This document shows positions 55,275-64,000 of a stretch of 64,000 bases of DNA, one piece after another (position 1 is the stretch's first letter; each line of letters opens with the position of its first letter). This DNA comes from an uncultured Chitinophagaceae bacterium. Its GTDB lineage: Bacteria; Bacteroidota; Bacteroidia; Chitinophagales; Chitinophagaceae. The stretch spans positions 1 through 64,000 of the forward strand of contig CALCEA010000164.1 of NCBI GenBank assembly GCA_937900675.1, given 5' to 3'. A model generated the notes under the pieces. The model was not told the DNA's origin and did not search any database. It saw nothing but the letters and a program-made list of their open reading frames with translations. The position numbers and the translations under genes were made by a program.

Positions 55275-56441
55275 ATGTCAAAAAGAGATTTTTACGAAAT
55301 TCTAGGTGTGAGCAAATCTGCTTCAGCGGATGAAATCAAAAAAGCATACCGTAAAGTAGCGATGCAATATCATCCAGATAGAAATCCTGGAGATAAAGCA
55401 GCCGAAGAAAAATTTAAAGAAGCTGCAGAAGCCTACGAGATTTTAAGTGATGCTGATAAAAAAGCAAAATACGATCGCTTTGGACATCAGGCATTTGGTC
55501 CTGGTTCTGGTGGCGGTGGATTCCACGGCGGAGCGGGTATGGATATGAATGATATCTTTAGTCAGTTTGGAGATATTTTTGGAGACGATGCTTTTGGAAG
55601 TTTCTTTGGGGGAGGTGGCAGATCAAGAGGTGGTGCAAGAGCAAGAGGTCAAAGAGGAAGCAATTTGCGTATTAAATTAAAATTGAATTTTGAAGAGATT
55701 GCGAATGGTGTAAACAAGCAAGTGAAAGTAAAAAAGCATGTGCTTTGTACAACCTGTGGTGGTAATGGTGCAAAAGATAAAGACAGTATGCAAACCTGCG
55801 GAACTTGTAAGGGTTCTGGACAAGTAAAGAAAGTAACCAATACTTTCTTAGGACAAATGCAAACAGTGAATACTTGTCCTACATGTAATGGTGAGGGAAG
55901 TACAGTAACTGCGAAGTGTGGTTCTTGTAAAGGAGAAGGTAGAGTATACGGAGAAGAAACTATTTCAATTGATATTCCAGCAGGTGTGAGTGATGGTATG
56001 CAATTAAGCATGTCTGGGAAAGGGAATGCTGGAGAGCGTGGTGGTATGTCTGGAGATCTAATCATTATGATCGAAGAAGAGCCACATGAGTTTTTACATA
56101 GAGATGGGGTGAATGTGGCTTATGATTTATACATCACTATTCCAGATGCAATATTTGGTACCAATGTAGAAGTCCCTACCATTGATGGTAGAGCAAAGAT
56201 TAAAATACCAGCTGGTACACAAAGTGGTAAAATGTTTAGATTGAAAGGAAAAGGTTTCCCAGAAGTACAAGGATATGGAAGAGGGGATCAATTAATTCAT
56301 GTGAATATTTGGACACCACAACATGTTTCTGATGAAGAAAAAGCAGCATTGGAAAAAATGCAAGCAAGTGAAAACTTTCAACCAAAACCAACGAAGGGAG
56401 AGAAGAGTTTTTATGAAAAAGTAAAAGACGCGTTTAAATAA
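55275..56441 (+). CDS. dnaJ: chaperone DnaJ
   Basis: DnaK co-chaperone, 388 residues, type I (all domains). J domain 1-70 with HPDRNPG (HPD loop); Gly-rich linker 75-120; zinc domain with [24 protein letters not shown] and CGSCKGEG; C-terminal substrate-binding domains. Forms an operon with grpE. A G/C-stem terminator overlaps its end and probably serves hpt from the other side. Confidence 0.98.
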   Translation: MSKRDFYEILGVSKSASADEIKKAYRKVAMQYHPDRNPGDKAAEEKFKEAAEAYEILSDADKKAKYDRFGHQAFGPGSGGGGFHGGAGMDMNDIFSQFGDIFGDDAFGSFFGGGGRSRGGARARGQRGSNLRIKLKLNFEEIANGVNKQVKVKKHVLCTTCGGNGAKDKDSMQTCGTCKGSGQVKKVTNTFLGQMQTVNTCPTCNGEGSTVTAKCGSCKGEGRVYGEETISIDIPAGVSDGMQLSMSGKGNAGERGGMSGDLIIMIEEEPHEFLHRDGVNVAYDLYITIPDAIFGTNVEVPTIDGRAKIKIPAGTQSGKMFRLKGKGFPEVQGYGRGDQLIHVNIWTPQHVSDEEKAALEKMQASENFQPKPTKGEKSFYEKVKDAFK

Positions 56442-56474
56442 AAAAGGGGGGGTACAATAGTTACCCCCTTTTTT
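56440..56474. terminator. bidirectional terminator between dnaJ and hpt
   Basis: Stem of an A-run plus GGGGGTA paired with TACCCCC plus a T-run; it works for either direction and overlaps the dnaJ stop. Confidence 0.85.
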
Positions 56475-56488
56475 ATTTATATCTTTTT

Positions 56489-57022
56489 TTATTTAAGTTG
56501 ATAAATTACTTTAGAATTTCTACCTAGACCATCATAGTCTAAGCCATAGCCTACTACAAATTTGTTGGGGATATCAAAACAGCTATAATCTACTTTCACT
56601 GGGAAGGCTAATGCTTCTTTCTTATTTAATAACACTGCGATTTTAACACTTGCGGGTTGTTGGCTTTCTAATTGAGGTAAATAGTGATGCAGGGTTTTGC
56701 CTGTGTCAATAATATCTTCCAAAATAATGATATGTCTATCTCTAACATTAGCATCTAAGCCAATTGCAGTAATCACATTACCAGTAGAAGTAGTTCCTTT
56801 ATAAGAAGCTAATTTGATAAAGCAAACTTCTGCTTCAATAGTGATTTGTTTAAATAGGTCTGCTGTAAATAGAAAAGAACCATTTAAAATAGACAAGAAG
56901 ATGGGCTTCTTTCCTTCATATTCTTTATTCAATATGGCAGCTAATTCAGTAATTTTTTCTTGAATAGAAGCTTCGCTTAAATAGGGCACAAATTCTTTAT
57001 CTAATACTTTGATAGTAGACAT
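56489..57022 (-). CDS. hpt: hypoxanthine phosphoribosyltransferase
   Basis: Purine salvage: hypoxanthine/guanine + PRPP to IMP/GMP. 177 residues. IILEDIIDTGKTLHHYL is the PRPP-binding motif; FLSILNGSFLFTADL, VCFIKLASYKGT and FVVGYGLDYDGLGRN are typical. Last gene of a four-gene minus-strand run, 5 bases behind the glucosaminidase gene. Confidence 0.95.
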   Translation of the reverse strand: MSTIKVLDKEFVPYLSEASIQEKITELAAILNKEYEGKKPIFLSILNGSFLFTADLFKQITIEAEVCFIKLASYKGTTSTGNVITAIGLDANVRDRHIIILEDIIDTGKTLHHYLPQLESQQPASVKIAVLLNKKEALAFPVKVDYSCFDIPNKFVVGYGLDYDGLGRNSKVIYQLK

Positions 57023-57027
57023 GGGTT

Positions 57028-58329
57028 TTATTTATTTTTTCTTTTGAACAAATTAAATGTATTTCTTGCTGGCACTTTCGCTGGTGCTTTTGCTGGTATT
57101 ACAATAGGTGTCGCTTCTTTTGGTTTAAATAAAAAGACATTGGTTCCTTCTTTTAAAAGCCCCTTTGGAAGATTGATATTATAAGAAATTAAAAATTTCA
57201 ATTGAACACCTTCAGTTTGGCAGATACTATATAAGGTTTCTCCTTCCTTTGCTATATGTATACTTTTTTCTCCAGTTTTTTTCTTTTCTGATAAAAATAC
57301 TAATTGATCTTCTGATAAAATATCAGCCTCTTCGATATCATTGTATGCAAATAATTTATACAAAGGAATACGATAGGTTTGAGCAATTTGTAAATATGAA
57401 CTTCCAGCTTCAGCCCAGATAGCAGGTACTTGGTTTATTTTGAATCTTCCTTTAGGATAATTTACAAGATTCTTTATGATGGGAACTGGAATAGGTTCGT
57501 TTTTAGTTGTATCGATTGATGCAATGGGCTTAACAAGGCTATCTTTAGTAGTGTTTTCTTTCAAAATTTCTACTCCTTTCATTGTAGGAATTTCATTAGA
57601 ATAGCCAGAGTCAATAGAGTTTACTCCACTTACTTTAGATAATGAAATGGAACTAGAATCTGCTGCTATTATTTGAGCTTGGGTGATCGTTCGAATTGTA
57701 TCCACTTTGGTATTGGATATAGTATCTTTTCCTTTAGCAACTAAAGTATCTTTTAATTTGGGAAGAATGATATCTTTGGTTTTAGTCACAACAGAATCTT
57801 TTTCTTCTATCTCGTCATCTAATTCTGGAAAATTATATTGAGACAGTTCATAGTCATCTATAATTTTTAATAATCTTTTTGGGTAGTCAGCAGCAGTAGC
57901 ATATCCTGCTTTTTTTAAGCCATATGCCCAAGCGCTATCATCTACTGGATCCAAGGCAAATAAAGGAGCATAGTTTGGTCTGTTTTTTAAGAAATCAGAA
58001 TGGTCTTTAAAAGAAGCTAATGCAGTAGGGTATACCCTAAAACATTCTTGTTTAGTATCGTCATCTTGAAAAGTCGTTTCTCCTTTCCAATCTGACTTAC
58101 ACTTAATTCCAAAATGATTATTGAATTGTTTTGCCAAATTGCTCTCTCCGCTATTAGATTCAAGAATACCTTGTGCTAATGTAATTGATGCAGGAATACC
58201 TGTACGTTTCATTTCTTGCACAGCAATTTTCTTGTATAATTCAATGTATACTACTGTGGCCTCTGATTGAGCATGGGTTGATTGTATGCCCATCAATAAA
58301 CACACTAATATTAAAAAATGTTTTATCAT
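57028..58329 (-). CDS. secreted glucosaminidase with two LysM domains
   Basis: Peptidoglycan hydrolase, 433 residues. Signal peptide MIKHFLILVCLLMGIQSTHAQ; FlgJ-like glucosaminidase domain about 25-175 with TGIPASITLAQGILESNSGE (catalytic Glu region), FGIKCKSDWKG and YGLKKAGYATAADYPKRLL; low-complexity Ser/Thr/Asp linker 180-295; LysM-like segments about 305-350 and 355-400; basic tail. Roles could be cell separation or wall remodelling. 4 bases behind the O-methyltransferase gene. Confidence 0.88.
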   Translation of the reverse strand: MIKHFLILVCLLMGIQSTHAQSEATVVYIELYKKIAVQEMKRTGIPASITLAQGILESNSGESNLAKQFNNHFGIKCKSDWKGETTFQDDDTKQECFRVYPTALASFKDHSDFLKNRPNYAPLFALDPVDDSAWAYGLKKAGYATAADYPKRLLKIIDDYELSQYNFPELDDEIEEKDSVVTKTKDIILPKLKDTLVAKGKDTISNTKVDTIRTITQAQIIAADSSSISLSKVSGVNSIDSGYSNEIPTMKGVEILKENTTKDSLVKPIASIDTTKNEPIPVPIIKNLVNYPKGRFKINQVPAIWAEAGSSYLQIAQTYRIPLYKLFAYNDIEEADILSEDQLVFLSEKKKTGEKSIHIAKEGETLYSICQTEGVQLKFLISYNINLPKGLLKEGTNVFLFKPKEATPIVIPAKAPAKVPARNTFNLFKRKNK

Positions 58330-58333
58330 ATTT

Positions 58334-58972
58334 TTATTTTATTCTGATGAGTGTTAATCCATCTCTTATTGTTAACATGATCTTTTCAGTATCTGTTTCT
58401 TGAGCAATCATTTCATTAAATGCTTGAATGGCTTTTGCATTTTTTCCACTTATTTTCTCTTCCAATACCTCTCCATGAAACAAAGTATTATCTACTATAA
58501 TAATGCCGTTTGAATTCATTTTGGGTTTCAAGATGGTATAATAGTCTATATATCCAGTTTTATCTGCATCAATAAAAGCTAAATCGTATGTATGAGGAAG
58601 ATTAGGTAGGATGGCTTTAGCATCACCTATATGTTGTATGATACTTTTGTCCTGACTATATTGATTAAAATAAGACTGGGCTCTTCGAGCATCTTCTTCT
58701 CTCAGTTCAATAGTATCTATTTGTCCTCCATTAGTTAAACCTTCGGCCAAGCATAAAGTACTAAAGCCATTGAATGTTCCAATTTCAATAATGAATTTAG
58801 GTTGTATAATCTTGCTAAAAAAAGCCAAAAACCCACCTTGGTTCCAATTGCTTTGCAAATGGGCATGAGGGTGCTCGGCCAAAATGGCTTCGTACATAGC
58901 TTTTAAAACTGGGGGGGTAGCGTTGCTATATTGATCTACATAATCGTTTGCCTTGGGATGAATCAAGTCCAT
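58334..58972 (-). CDS. class I SAM-dependent O-methyltransferase (CCoAOMT-like)
   Basis: 212 residues from the ATG at 58972 (MDLIHPKANDYVDQYS); a TTG two codons earlier is less likely. FIIEIGTFNGFSTLCLAEGL is SAM motif I; DLAFIDADKTGYIDYY and GIIIVDNTLFHGEVLE carry the metal-binding Asp residues of the family. Natural substrate unknown. 10 bases behind the symporter gene and 4 before the glucosaminidase gene. Confidence 0.88.
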   Translation of the reverse strand: MDLIHPKANDYVDQYSNATPPVLKAMYEAILAEHPHAHLQSNWNQGGFLAFFSKIIQPKFIIEIGTFNGFSTLCLAEGLTNGGQIDTIELREEDARRAQSYFNQYSQDKSIIQHIGDAKAILPNLPHTYDLAFIDADKTGYIDYYTILKPKMNSNGIIIVDNTLFHGEVLEEKISGKNAKAIQAFNEMIAQETDTEKIMLTIRDGLTLIRIK

Positions 58973-58982
58973 GCGCAAAGGT

Positions 58983-60437
58983 CTATATTTTTTTGATACC
59001 AGGCTTTGAAATTAGCCATAAACCTATAAAAGTAATTAAACCATTAATGATCAATAGTTCTTGTCCTATTTTAAAATCGCCCAAAATAGCATTTTGGTAT
59101 TTGTCCAATATCAAACAAATGATTGGTGCAGCAAAACAAGGGATTGGAGACCACTTATCATTGATTGTTCTACTGGTTAATATCCCAAAGGCAAATAAGC
59201 CTAGTAGAGGCCCGTATGTATAGGAAGCAATCTTCAATAATAAATCAATGGTACTCTTGTTATCAATCCATTTAAAAATCATTACTATAACTAAAAAGAT
59301 CAAAGCAAAACTCAAGTGAACTGTTTGTCTGATTTTCTTCTTCTTCGCCTCATCCCATTCTTGATTTCTTTGCATGCCCAATAAATCAATACAGAAACTA
59401 GAAGTTAATGCAGTAATTGCTCCATCTGCACTTGGAAATAATGCAGAAATTAAAGCAAGGATAAAAATGATAGATAAATAGGGAGGCATATGGTTTAATG
59501 CTAAAGCAGGGAATAAGTCATCACCCACTGCATTCACGCTTACCATTCTTCCGTAAATATGTAATAAGCCACCTAGGAATAAAAACATGCTTATTACAAT
59601 TAACATAGTGATACCAATGGTGATCATATTTTTTTGCGCATCTTTCAAAGTCTTTACAGAAATATTCTTTTGCATCATTTCTTGATCTAATCCAGTCATC
59701 GTTAAAGTCACAAATGCACCACCAATAATTTGTTTCAAAAAGAAGGACTTGCTATTCACATCTATATCAAAGATGGTTGCATAGCCTCTTGATTGCATGG
59801 CTGTATAAGCTTGCATGGCAGTAAAGTCCATAGTTGAAAGTATATACACACTACAGATAATTAATCCCAATAACATGCCTGATGTTTGTAAAGTATCTGT
59901 CCATACAATGGTTTTTACACCCCCTTCGTATGTGTACAATAAGATCATTGCCAAAATAACCAAAGTAGTTCCCCAAAATGGAACACCCATACTATCTAAA
60001 ATAAATACTTGTAAAATTTTCACCACCAAATACAATCTTGCTGTTGCACCAAGTGTTCTTGATAATACAAAGAAAGAAGCGCCGGTTTTATATGCCTTAA
60101 ATCCTAATCTAGTTTCTAAATAATTATAAATAGATGTGAGGTTTAACTTATAGTAAATAGGTAATAGTATGTAAGCAATACATAAATAGCCAATAAGGTA
60201 TCCAATGGTAATTTGTAAATAATGAAATGCGTCTCTTCCTACAGCACCAGGTACACTCACAAAAGTTACACCACTTAAAGAAGTTCCAATCATGCCAAAT
60301 GCCACCAACATCCAGTTGCTGTTCTTGTTTCCAATAAAGAAAGACATATTATTACTGTTCTTACCAGTAATCTTAGCAACACCTAATAAAATCAAGAAAT
60401 AAATGATAACAAATACAAATAATAATGGAGCGCTCAT
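58983..60437 (-). CDS. sodium:solute symporter family protein
   Basis: 484 residues, 13 or so membrane helices, SSS family. Start at MSAPLLFVFVIIYFLILLG; the longer frame to 60479 begins with TTG and crosses a -7-like TTACTTTG at 60458-60465. GMIGTSLSGVTFVSVPGAVG, the Na+-site helix GASFFVLSRTLGATARLYLV, GLDQEMMQKN and ALISALFPSADGAITALTSS are family signatures. Substrate unknown. First gene of the symporter-OMT-glucosaminidase-hpt run. Confidence 0.87.
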   Translation of the reverse strand: MSAPLLFVFVIIYFLILLGVAKITGKNSNNMSFFIGNKNSNWMLVAFGMIGTSLSGVTFVSVPGAVGRDAFHYLQITIGYLIGYLCIAYILLPIYYKLNLTSIYNYLETRLGFKAYKTGASFFVLSRTLGATARLYLVVKILQVFILDSMGVPFWGTTLVILAMILLYTYEGGVKTIVWTDTLQTSGMLLGLIICSVYILSTMDFTAMQAYTAMQSRGYATIFDIDVNSKSFFLKQIIGGAFVTLTMTGLDQEMMQKNISVKTLKDAQKNMITIGITMLIVISMFLFLGGLLHIYGRMVSVNAVGDDLFPALALNHMPPYLSIIFILALISALFPSADGAITALTSSFCIDLLGMQRNQEWDEAKKKKIRQTVHLSFALIFLVIVMIFKWIDNKSTIDLLLKIASYTYGPLLGLFAFGILTSRTINDKWSPIPCFAAPIICLILDKYQNAILGDFKIGQELLIINGLITFIGLWLISKPGIKKI

Positions 60438-60483
60438 GATGGTTAAATTAGTATTAGCAAAGTAATAACAAAGTTTCAATTAA

Positions 60484-60514
60484 TTGACTATTTTGTGTCA
60501 TCGATTTAAATTTG
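60484..60514 (+). promoter_or_regulatory. LOG-family gene promoter (TTG-N20-TAAATTTG)
   Basis: TTG at 60484-60486, 20-base spacer, exact -7 TAAATTTG at 60507-60514, only 6 bases before the ATG at 60521. The alternative TTG start at 60512 lies inside the motif. Confidence 0.6.
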
Positions 60515-60520
60515 ATATCT

Positions 60521-61060
60521 ATGAAACCAAAAGCTGTAACCATATTTTGTGGGTCCAAATCTGGCAATCATCCATCTTTTGAATTAGAAGCAAAGGCTAT
60601 AGGGGCTTTGCTAGCCGAAAAAGAAATTGAGATGGTGTATGGGGGAGGAAATAAAGGTTTAATGGGAGCAGTGGCCAATGGTTGTTTAGAAAAGGGCGGG
60701 AAAGTTATAGGGATTATTCCCAAATTATTGTTAGAATGGGAAGCGCAGCATACCGGTTTAACTGAATTGATTGTTACGGAGAACATGCATGCAAGAAAAC
60801 TATTGCTGTATGATAAATGTGATATAGCTGTGGCTTTGCCTGGGGGCTTGGGTACTTTCGATGAATTGTTTGAAATGTTGGTATGGAATAATTTGAGTAT
60901 TCACGAAAAGAAAATTGTCTTATATAATTTCGAGGGCTTTTATAATCCTTTGGTGGAAATGATTCAAAAAATGGAATCAGAAGGCTTCTTGTACGAGAAA
61001 CCAAGATATAGATTTACTATCTGTAATAATAGGGAAGAGTTAGCTGCTATTTTTTCTTAG
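60521..61060 (+). CDS. LOG family (lysine decarboxylase-like) protein
   Basis: 179 residues from the ATG at 60521 (MKPKAVTIFCGSKSG). LVYGGG-type MVYGGGNKGLMGAVANGCLE and PGGLGTFDELFEM are the LOG motifs, with the GGxGTxxE nucleotide site. Relatives are cytokinin-riboside 5'-monophosphate phosphoribohydrolases or general nucleotide 5'-monophosphate nucleosidases. The 3' end overlaps the convergent gene by 14 bases. Confidence 0.9.
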   Translation: MKPKAVTIFCGSKSGNHPSFELEAKAIGALLAEKEIEMVYGGGNKGLMGAVANGCLEKGGKVIGIIPKLLLEWEAQHTGLTELIVTENMHARKLLLYDKCDIAVALPGGLGTFDELFEMLVWNNLSIHEKKIVLYNFEGFYNPLVEMIQKMESEGFLYEKPRYRFTICNNREELAAIFS

Positions 61061-61649
61061 CTAAACGAATTGGTAAACCAAATCCTGCTCTAAAGATAGG
61101 TTGTGGTCTTAATTGTCCCATACCATAGGGAGATTGTTGAGAATTCACTAAGTCAATCATGATACTTAAGTAAGAAAAACCACTCTCTGTTCTTCTGCCA
61201 TACCCTACACCTGCTAAAACGCTTGTAGCACTTACAGAAGCTTTGTTGGAAATATTATCAACAATATCTGTAGATTTTGCCCAAGTCCAATTGTACTCTG
61301 GTTGAATTTGTAAAAAGAATTCGTTCAATGGCCAAACTCTAGCAAATCCACCAACTCCAAATTGAGTCTTATGGTATTTAGCATTAATGCCATCAATAGA
61401 AGCTACAGTTCTGTAAGAGCTATAATAGATATTTGAAATCAAACCAAGGTCAATATAATCGTTGTATGATTTAACCAGTTCAGGATTTAAACCAATTTGA
61501 AAAGATCCAGTTCCACCGCCTAAAACCAATCCACCACCAATCATCCAAGGTTTTTCAGGTTCTAATAATTTAGTAGTCTGAATGGTAGTGTTTTGAGCAC
61601 ATACATTCAAAGCAACTAATAGAACCCCAATGGTTAAAAACTGTTTCAT
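61047..61649 (-). CDS. outer-membrane beta-barrel-like protein, unknown function
   Basis: 200 residues. Signal peptide MKQFLTIGVLLVALNVCAQ; the rest alternates aromatic and small residues in strand-like segments (WMIGGGLVLGGGTGSFQIGL, QFGVGGFARVWPLNEFFLQI, AGVGYGRRTESGFSYLSIMI), as in small 8-strand barrels. Last strand then a basic tail. 5 bases behind the glcD-like gene, so part of the trpS-dNK-glcD run. Confidence 0.7.
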   Translation of the reverse strand: MKQFLTIGVLLVALNVCAQNTTIQTTKLLEPEKPWMIGGGLVLGGGTGSFQIGLNPELVKSYNDYIDLGLISNIYYSSYRTVASIDGINAKYHKTQFGVGGFARVWPLNEFFLQIQPEYNWTWAKSTDIVDNISNKASVSATSVLAGVGYGRRTESGFSYLSIMIDLVNSQQSPYGMGQLRPQPIFRAGFGLPIRLAKKK

Positions 61650-61654
61650 TGAAA

Positions 61655-63058
61655 TTAGTTTACATCAAAAATTTTACCTGCATTCAAAATATTGTTTGGA
61701 TCGAAAGCTTTTTTAATGCCTTTCATAATTTCTAAAGAAGCATCTTTAAATACAACAGGCATATATGGTTTTTGGATTAATCCAATTCCGTGCTCGCCAC
61801 TAATAGTACCGCCTAAGCTATGTACTAATACAAATAATTCTTTTAAGATAGCATTCATCTCTTCGCTACCATGACTATTTTTAATAGTAGGGTGGTTGAT
61901 TCTAATATGTAAATTTCCATCTCCAGCATGACCATAACAAACTGCATGAAAACCATATTGTGCACCTAATTCTTTCACCCCTTTTACTAATTTTGGTAAT
62001 TCTGCTCTTGGTACCACTGTATCTTCTTCAATAGTGTAGCCTACGCTTTTCACTGCTTCAGCAACTCTTCTTCTTAATTTCCACAATTCAGTTTTTTGTT
62101 GCGCATCGTCTGCAAAGAAAATTTCGCCTGCTTCGTATTGAGTTAATACTTCTGCAATAGCTTCCATTTCTCCCATCAATACATCCATATTATTTCCGTC
62201 CACTTCAATGATCAAATGTGCGGCAATATCATCTGATACGGGGAATGCAGTACTGTCTACCATCTTGCTCACAATCTTAATAGAATCTATTTCCATTAAT
62301 TCCATCGCACTTGGAGTAATACCTGCTCTAAAAATCGCACTTACTGCTTCGCTTGCTTTTTCAAGGTTGGTAAATGGAGCCAACATCAACAAATCAAACT
62401 TTGGTAATGGAATTAATTTCAATACAATCTTGGTCACTATACCTAAAGTTCCTTCGCTACCCACCAATAATTGCGTTAAGTTATAACCAGTAGAATTTTT
62501 CAATACATTCGAACCTGTCCAAATAATGTCTCCAGTAGGGGTAACAATCTCTAAGTTTAATACATAGTCTTTTACCACACCATATTTAACGGCTTTAGGG
62601 CCACCAGAATTTTCAGCAATATTTCCACCAATAAAACAAGATCCCTTACTACTTGGATCAGGAGGATAAAATAAGTGCACCGCTTTTACAGCATCTTGCA
62701 ATACTTCTGTAATCACACCAGGTTCTGTAGTTACTTGTAAATTTCTCTCATCAATTTCTAGAATGCTATTAAAGCGTTCCATCGCAATCACTAAGCCGCC
62801 TAAATGAGGTAAAGCACCACCACTTAAACCAGTACCACCACCTCTAGGAGTCACAGGAATTACATGCTGATTACATAATTTCATCAAAGCGCTAATCTCT
62901 TCTGCAGTTCTGGGTTTAACAACTACTTCTGGATTATAATGTAATCGCTCTGTTTCATCTTTACCATATTTTTCAAAGCTCTCTGTGTCTGTAAAAGTAT
63001 ATTCAGCTCCTACAATAGATTTAAATGCTTCTAAAAGTTCGGGTGTAATTTTATTCAT
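61655..63058 (-). CDS. FAD-binding oxidase, GlcD / D-lactate dehydrogenase type
   Basis: 467 residues, VAO/PCMH flavoprotein fold. VTPRGGGTGLSGGALPHLGG (FAD pyrophosphate loop) and GSCFIGGNIAENSGGPKAVK in the FAD_binding_4 domain; C-terminal FAD-oxidase domain with YGHAGDGNLHIRINHP and SGEHGIGLIQKPYM. Substrate is a 2-hydroxy acid, glycolate or D-lactate most likely. No glcE or glcF partner is adjacent. Confidence 0.88.
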   Translation of the reverse strand: MNKITPELLEAFKSIVGAEYTFTDTESFEKYGKDETERLHYNPEVVVKPRTAEEISALMKLCNQHVIPVTPRGGGTGLSGGALPHLGGLVIAMERFNSILEIDERNLQVTTEPGVITEVLQDAVKAVHLFYPPDPSSKGSCFIGGNIAENSGGPKAVKYGVVKDYVLNLEIVTPTGDIIWTGSNVLKNSTGYNLTQLLVGSEGTLGIVTKIVLKLIPLPKFDLLMLAPFTNLEKASEAVSAIFRAGITPSAMELMEIDSIKIVSKMVDSTAFPVSDDIAAHLIIEVDGNNMDVLMGEMEAIAEVLTQYEAGEIFFADDAQQKTELWKLRRRVAEAVKSVGYTIEEDTVVPRAELPKLVKGVKELGAQYGFHAVCYGHAGDGNLHIRINHPTIKNSHGSEEMNAILKELFVLVHSLGGTISGEHGIGLIQKPYMPVVFKDASLEIMKGIKKAFDPNNILNAGKIFDVN

Positions 63059-63086
63059 CTCAAAAGGTCTTTAAAAATAATTTCAA

Positions 63087-63731
63087 CTAGAACAATCCGT
63101 ATAACATACCGTCAACCTTGCTAATAATCTCTCCAAGGTCTTCCTCGTTTTCGCCAAACTTATTCTTATCGCAATCAATCACTAATAATGGACCTTCTTT
63201 GTAATTGTCAATCCACTTATTGTAAAAATCATTCAACTTTTTTAAATAATCTAGTCTGATATTCTCTTCATATTCTCTACCTCTTTTTTGAATTTGCGCA
63301 ACCAATGTTGGTACAGAGCATTTTAAATAAATTAATAAGTCTGGAGGCTGCACCATGGATTTAATAGTAGAGAAGAAAGAAAAGTAGTTATCAAAATCAC
63401 GCTTACTCATTAAGCCCATCTCGTGTAAGTTAGGAGCAAAAATATTCGCATCTTCATAGATGGTTCTGTCTTGAATAACTGTTTCAGTTCCTTTTTGGAT
63501 ATCCAAAATTTGGTTTAATCTACCGTGTAAGAAATAGATCTGTAAATTAAAACTCCAACGAGGCATATCGTCATAGAAGTCAGTTAAATAAGGGTTATGA
63601 TCCACATCTTCGAATTGTGGAATCCAGCGATAATGCTTACTTAAGGCTTCTGTCAATGTGGTTTTACCTGCTCCGATATTTCCAGCGATTGCTACATGTT
63701 TCGGTTTTTTAAGTGCTGCTGCTTTTGCCAT
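63087..63731 (-). CDS. deoxynucleoside kinase (dAdo/dGuo kinase family)
   Basis: 214 residues. HVAIAGNIGAGKTTLTEAL is the P-loop; FEDVDHNPYLTDFYDDMPRW, DRTIYEDANIFAPNLHEMG (the DRS-like motif) and LLIYLKCSVPTLVAQIQKRGREYE match the dCK/dGK family. Salvage phosphorylation of deoxynucleosides. 33 bases behind trpS. Confidence 0.92.
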   Translation of the reverse strand: MAKAAALKKPKHVAIAGNIGAGKTTLTEALSKHYRWIPQFEDVDHNPYLTDFYDDMPRWSFNLQIYFLHGRLNQILDIQKGTETVIQDRTIYEDANIFAPNLHEMGLMSKRDFDNYFSFFSTIKSMVQPPDLLIYLKCSVPTLVAQIQKRGREYEENIRLDYLKKLNDFYNKWIDNYKEGPLLVIDCDKNKFGENEEDLGEIISKVDGMLYGLF

Positions 63732-63764
63732 ATGATTTGGATATCTAATTAAGGGTATTTGTTT

Positions 63765-64000
63765 TTAATAATTCATGCCAACTGCATTTCTAACTTTAGT
63801 GAGTGTAGTGGATGCACTAGCTCTTGCTTTATCTGCACCTTGATGAATTATTTTCAACAATAAATCTTTGTTTGCTTGTAAGTCTGCGGCCTTCGATCTA
63901 ATAGGATTAATAAAGTTAACCATATCCTCTGCCAATTGCTTTTTCATATCTCCGTAACGGATGATACAATTGCCTTCGCTGCTATTATTAAAATCATCTT
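63765..64000 (-). CDS. trpS: tryptophanyl-tRNA synthetase, C-terminal part only
   Basis: Window holds the last 78 or so codons; the N-terminal catalytic Rossmann domain lies beyond base 64000. The visible end reads EGNCIIRYGDMKKQLAED and then VNFINPIRSKAADLQANKDL, with a final GADKARASASTTLTKVRNAVG; this helical tail with GA.KAR..A..TL..VR is the TrpRS C-terminal region. Probably the first visible gene of the trpS-dNK-glcD-barrel run. Confidence 0.85.
   Translation of the reverse strand, partial: DDFNNSSEGNCIIRYGDMKKQLAEDMVNFINPIRSKAADLQANKDLLLKIIHQGADKARASASTTLTKVRNAVGMNY

Overview
The window looks like a chromosomal core segment from a low-GC member of the Bacteroidota, most likely the Chitinophagaceae (order Chitinophagales). 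Reasons: many genes are preceded by the Bacteroidota-type -7 promoter motif TAnnTTTG, Shine-Dalgarno sequences are almost absent, a type III glutamine synthetase (GSIII) sits beside a eukaryote-like GSII, and there is a bamD-rpoZ-PorD(DUF4835)-DUF4296 cluster. Assignment below phylum is an inference. I see no tRNA, rRNA, insertion sequence, prophage or CRISPR array, and no broken gene. Both ends cut a gene: aspS on the left and trpS on the right, both on the minus strand.

Layout. 1-5.7 kb: aspS (partial), an MFS transporter, a small membrane protein, a DadA-like FAD oxidoreductase, a small secreted protein and sucD. 5.8-8.4 kb: efp-accB-accC (EF-P and the first step of fatty acid synthesis). 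8.6-12 kb: two unrelated glutamine synthetases on the minus strand. 12.3-17.4 kb: purL, hldD, proC and a dienelactone-hydrolase-like protein. 17.6-25.5 kb: pyrG, the fused B12 mutase icmF, yidC and two small secreted proteins. 25.7-31 kb: a TPR protein, a ComA-like phosphosulfolactate synthase overlapping aroE, rdgB, an unknown protein and ilvE.

31.2-46 kb: the translation cluster. It holds rpsL-rpsG-fusA, the S10 operon (rpsJ to rpsQ) and the spc operon (rplN to secY), followed by map. tuf is not between fusA and rpsJ, and infA-rpmJ-rpsM-rpsK-rpsD-rpoA-rplQ do not follow map. 46.9-64 kb: an HI0933-family flavoprotein, rpsA, bamD-rpoZ-porD-DUF4296, a peroxiredoxin, an RlmI-type methyltransferase, grpE-dnaJ, a minus-strand operon (Na+ symporter, O-methyltransferase, glucosaminidase, hpt), a LOG protein, and a second minus-strand operon (trpS, dNK, glcD-like, outer-membrane-like protein).

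The protein content is mostly ordinary housekeeping; the unusual material is non-coding. (1) A recurrent 3'-UTR element (an A/U-rich hairpin, then a short linear motif UYUWAUGA, then a terminator) follows efp, accC, fusA, rpsA and, on the minus strand, glnN. The hairpin stems differ between copies while pairing is kept. (2) A strongly structured spacer of about 250 nt lies between rpsJ and rplC, where I would expect tight packing. (3) Four unrelated genes have exactly 4 nt between the -7 motif and the ATG, which predicts leaderless mRNAs. (4) EF-P appears to carry Arg32 at its tip in a TARAAA context instead of the usual PGKG loop. (5) A perfect inverted repeat overlaps the icmF promoter. All of this was read by eye; no alignment, folding or database search was run.
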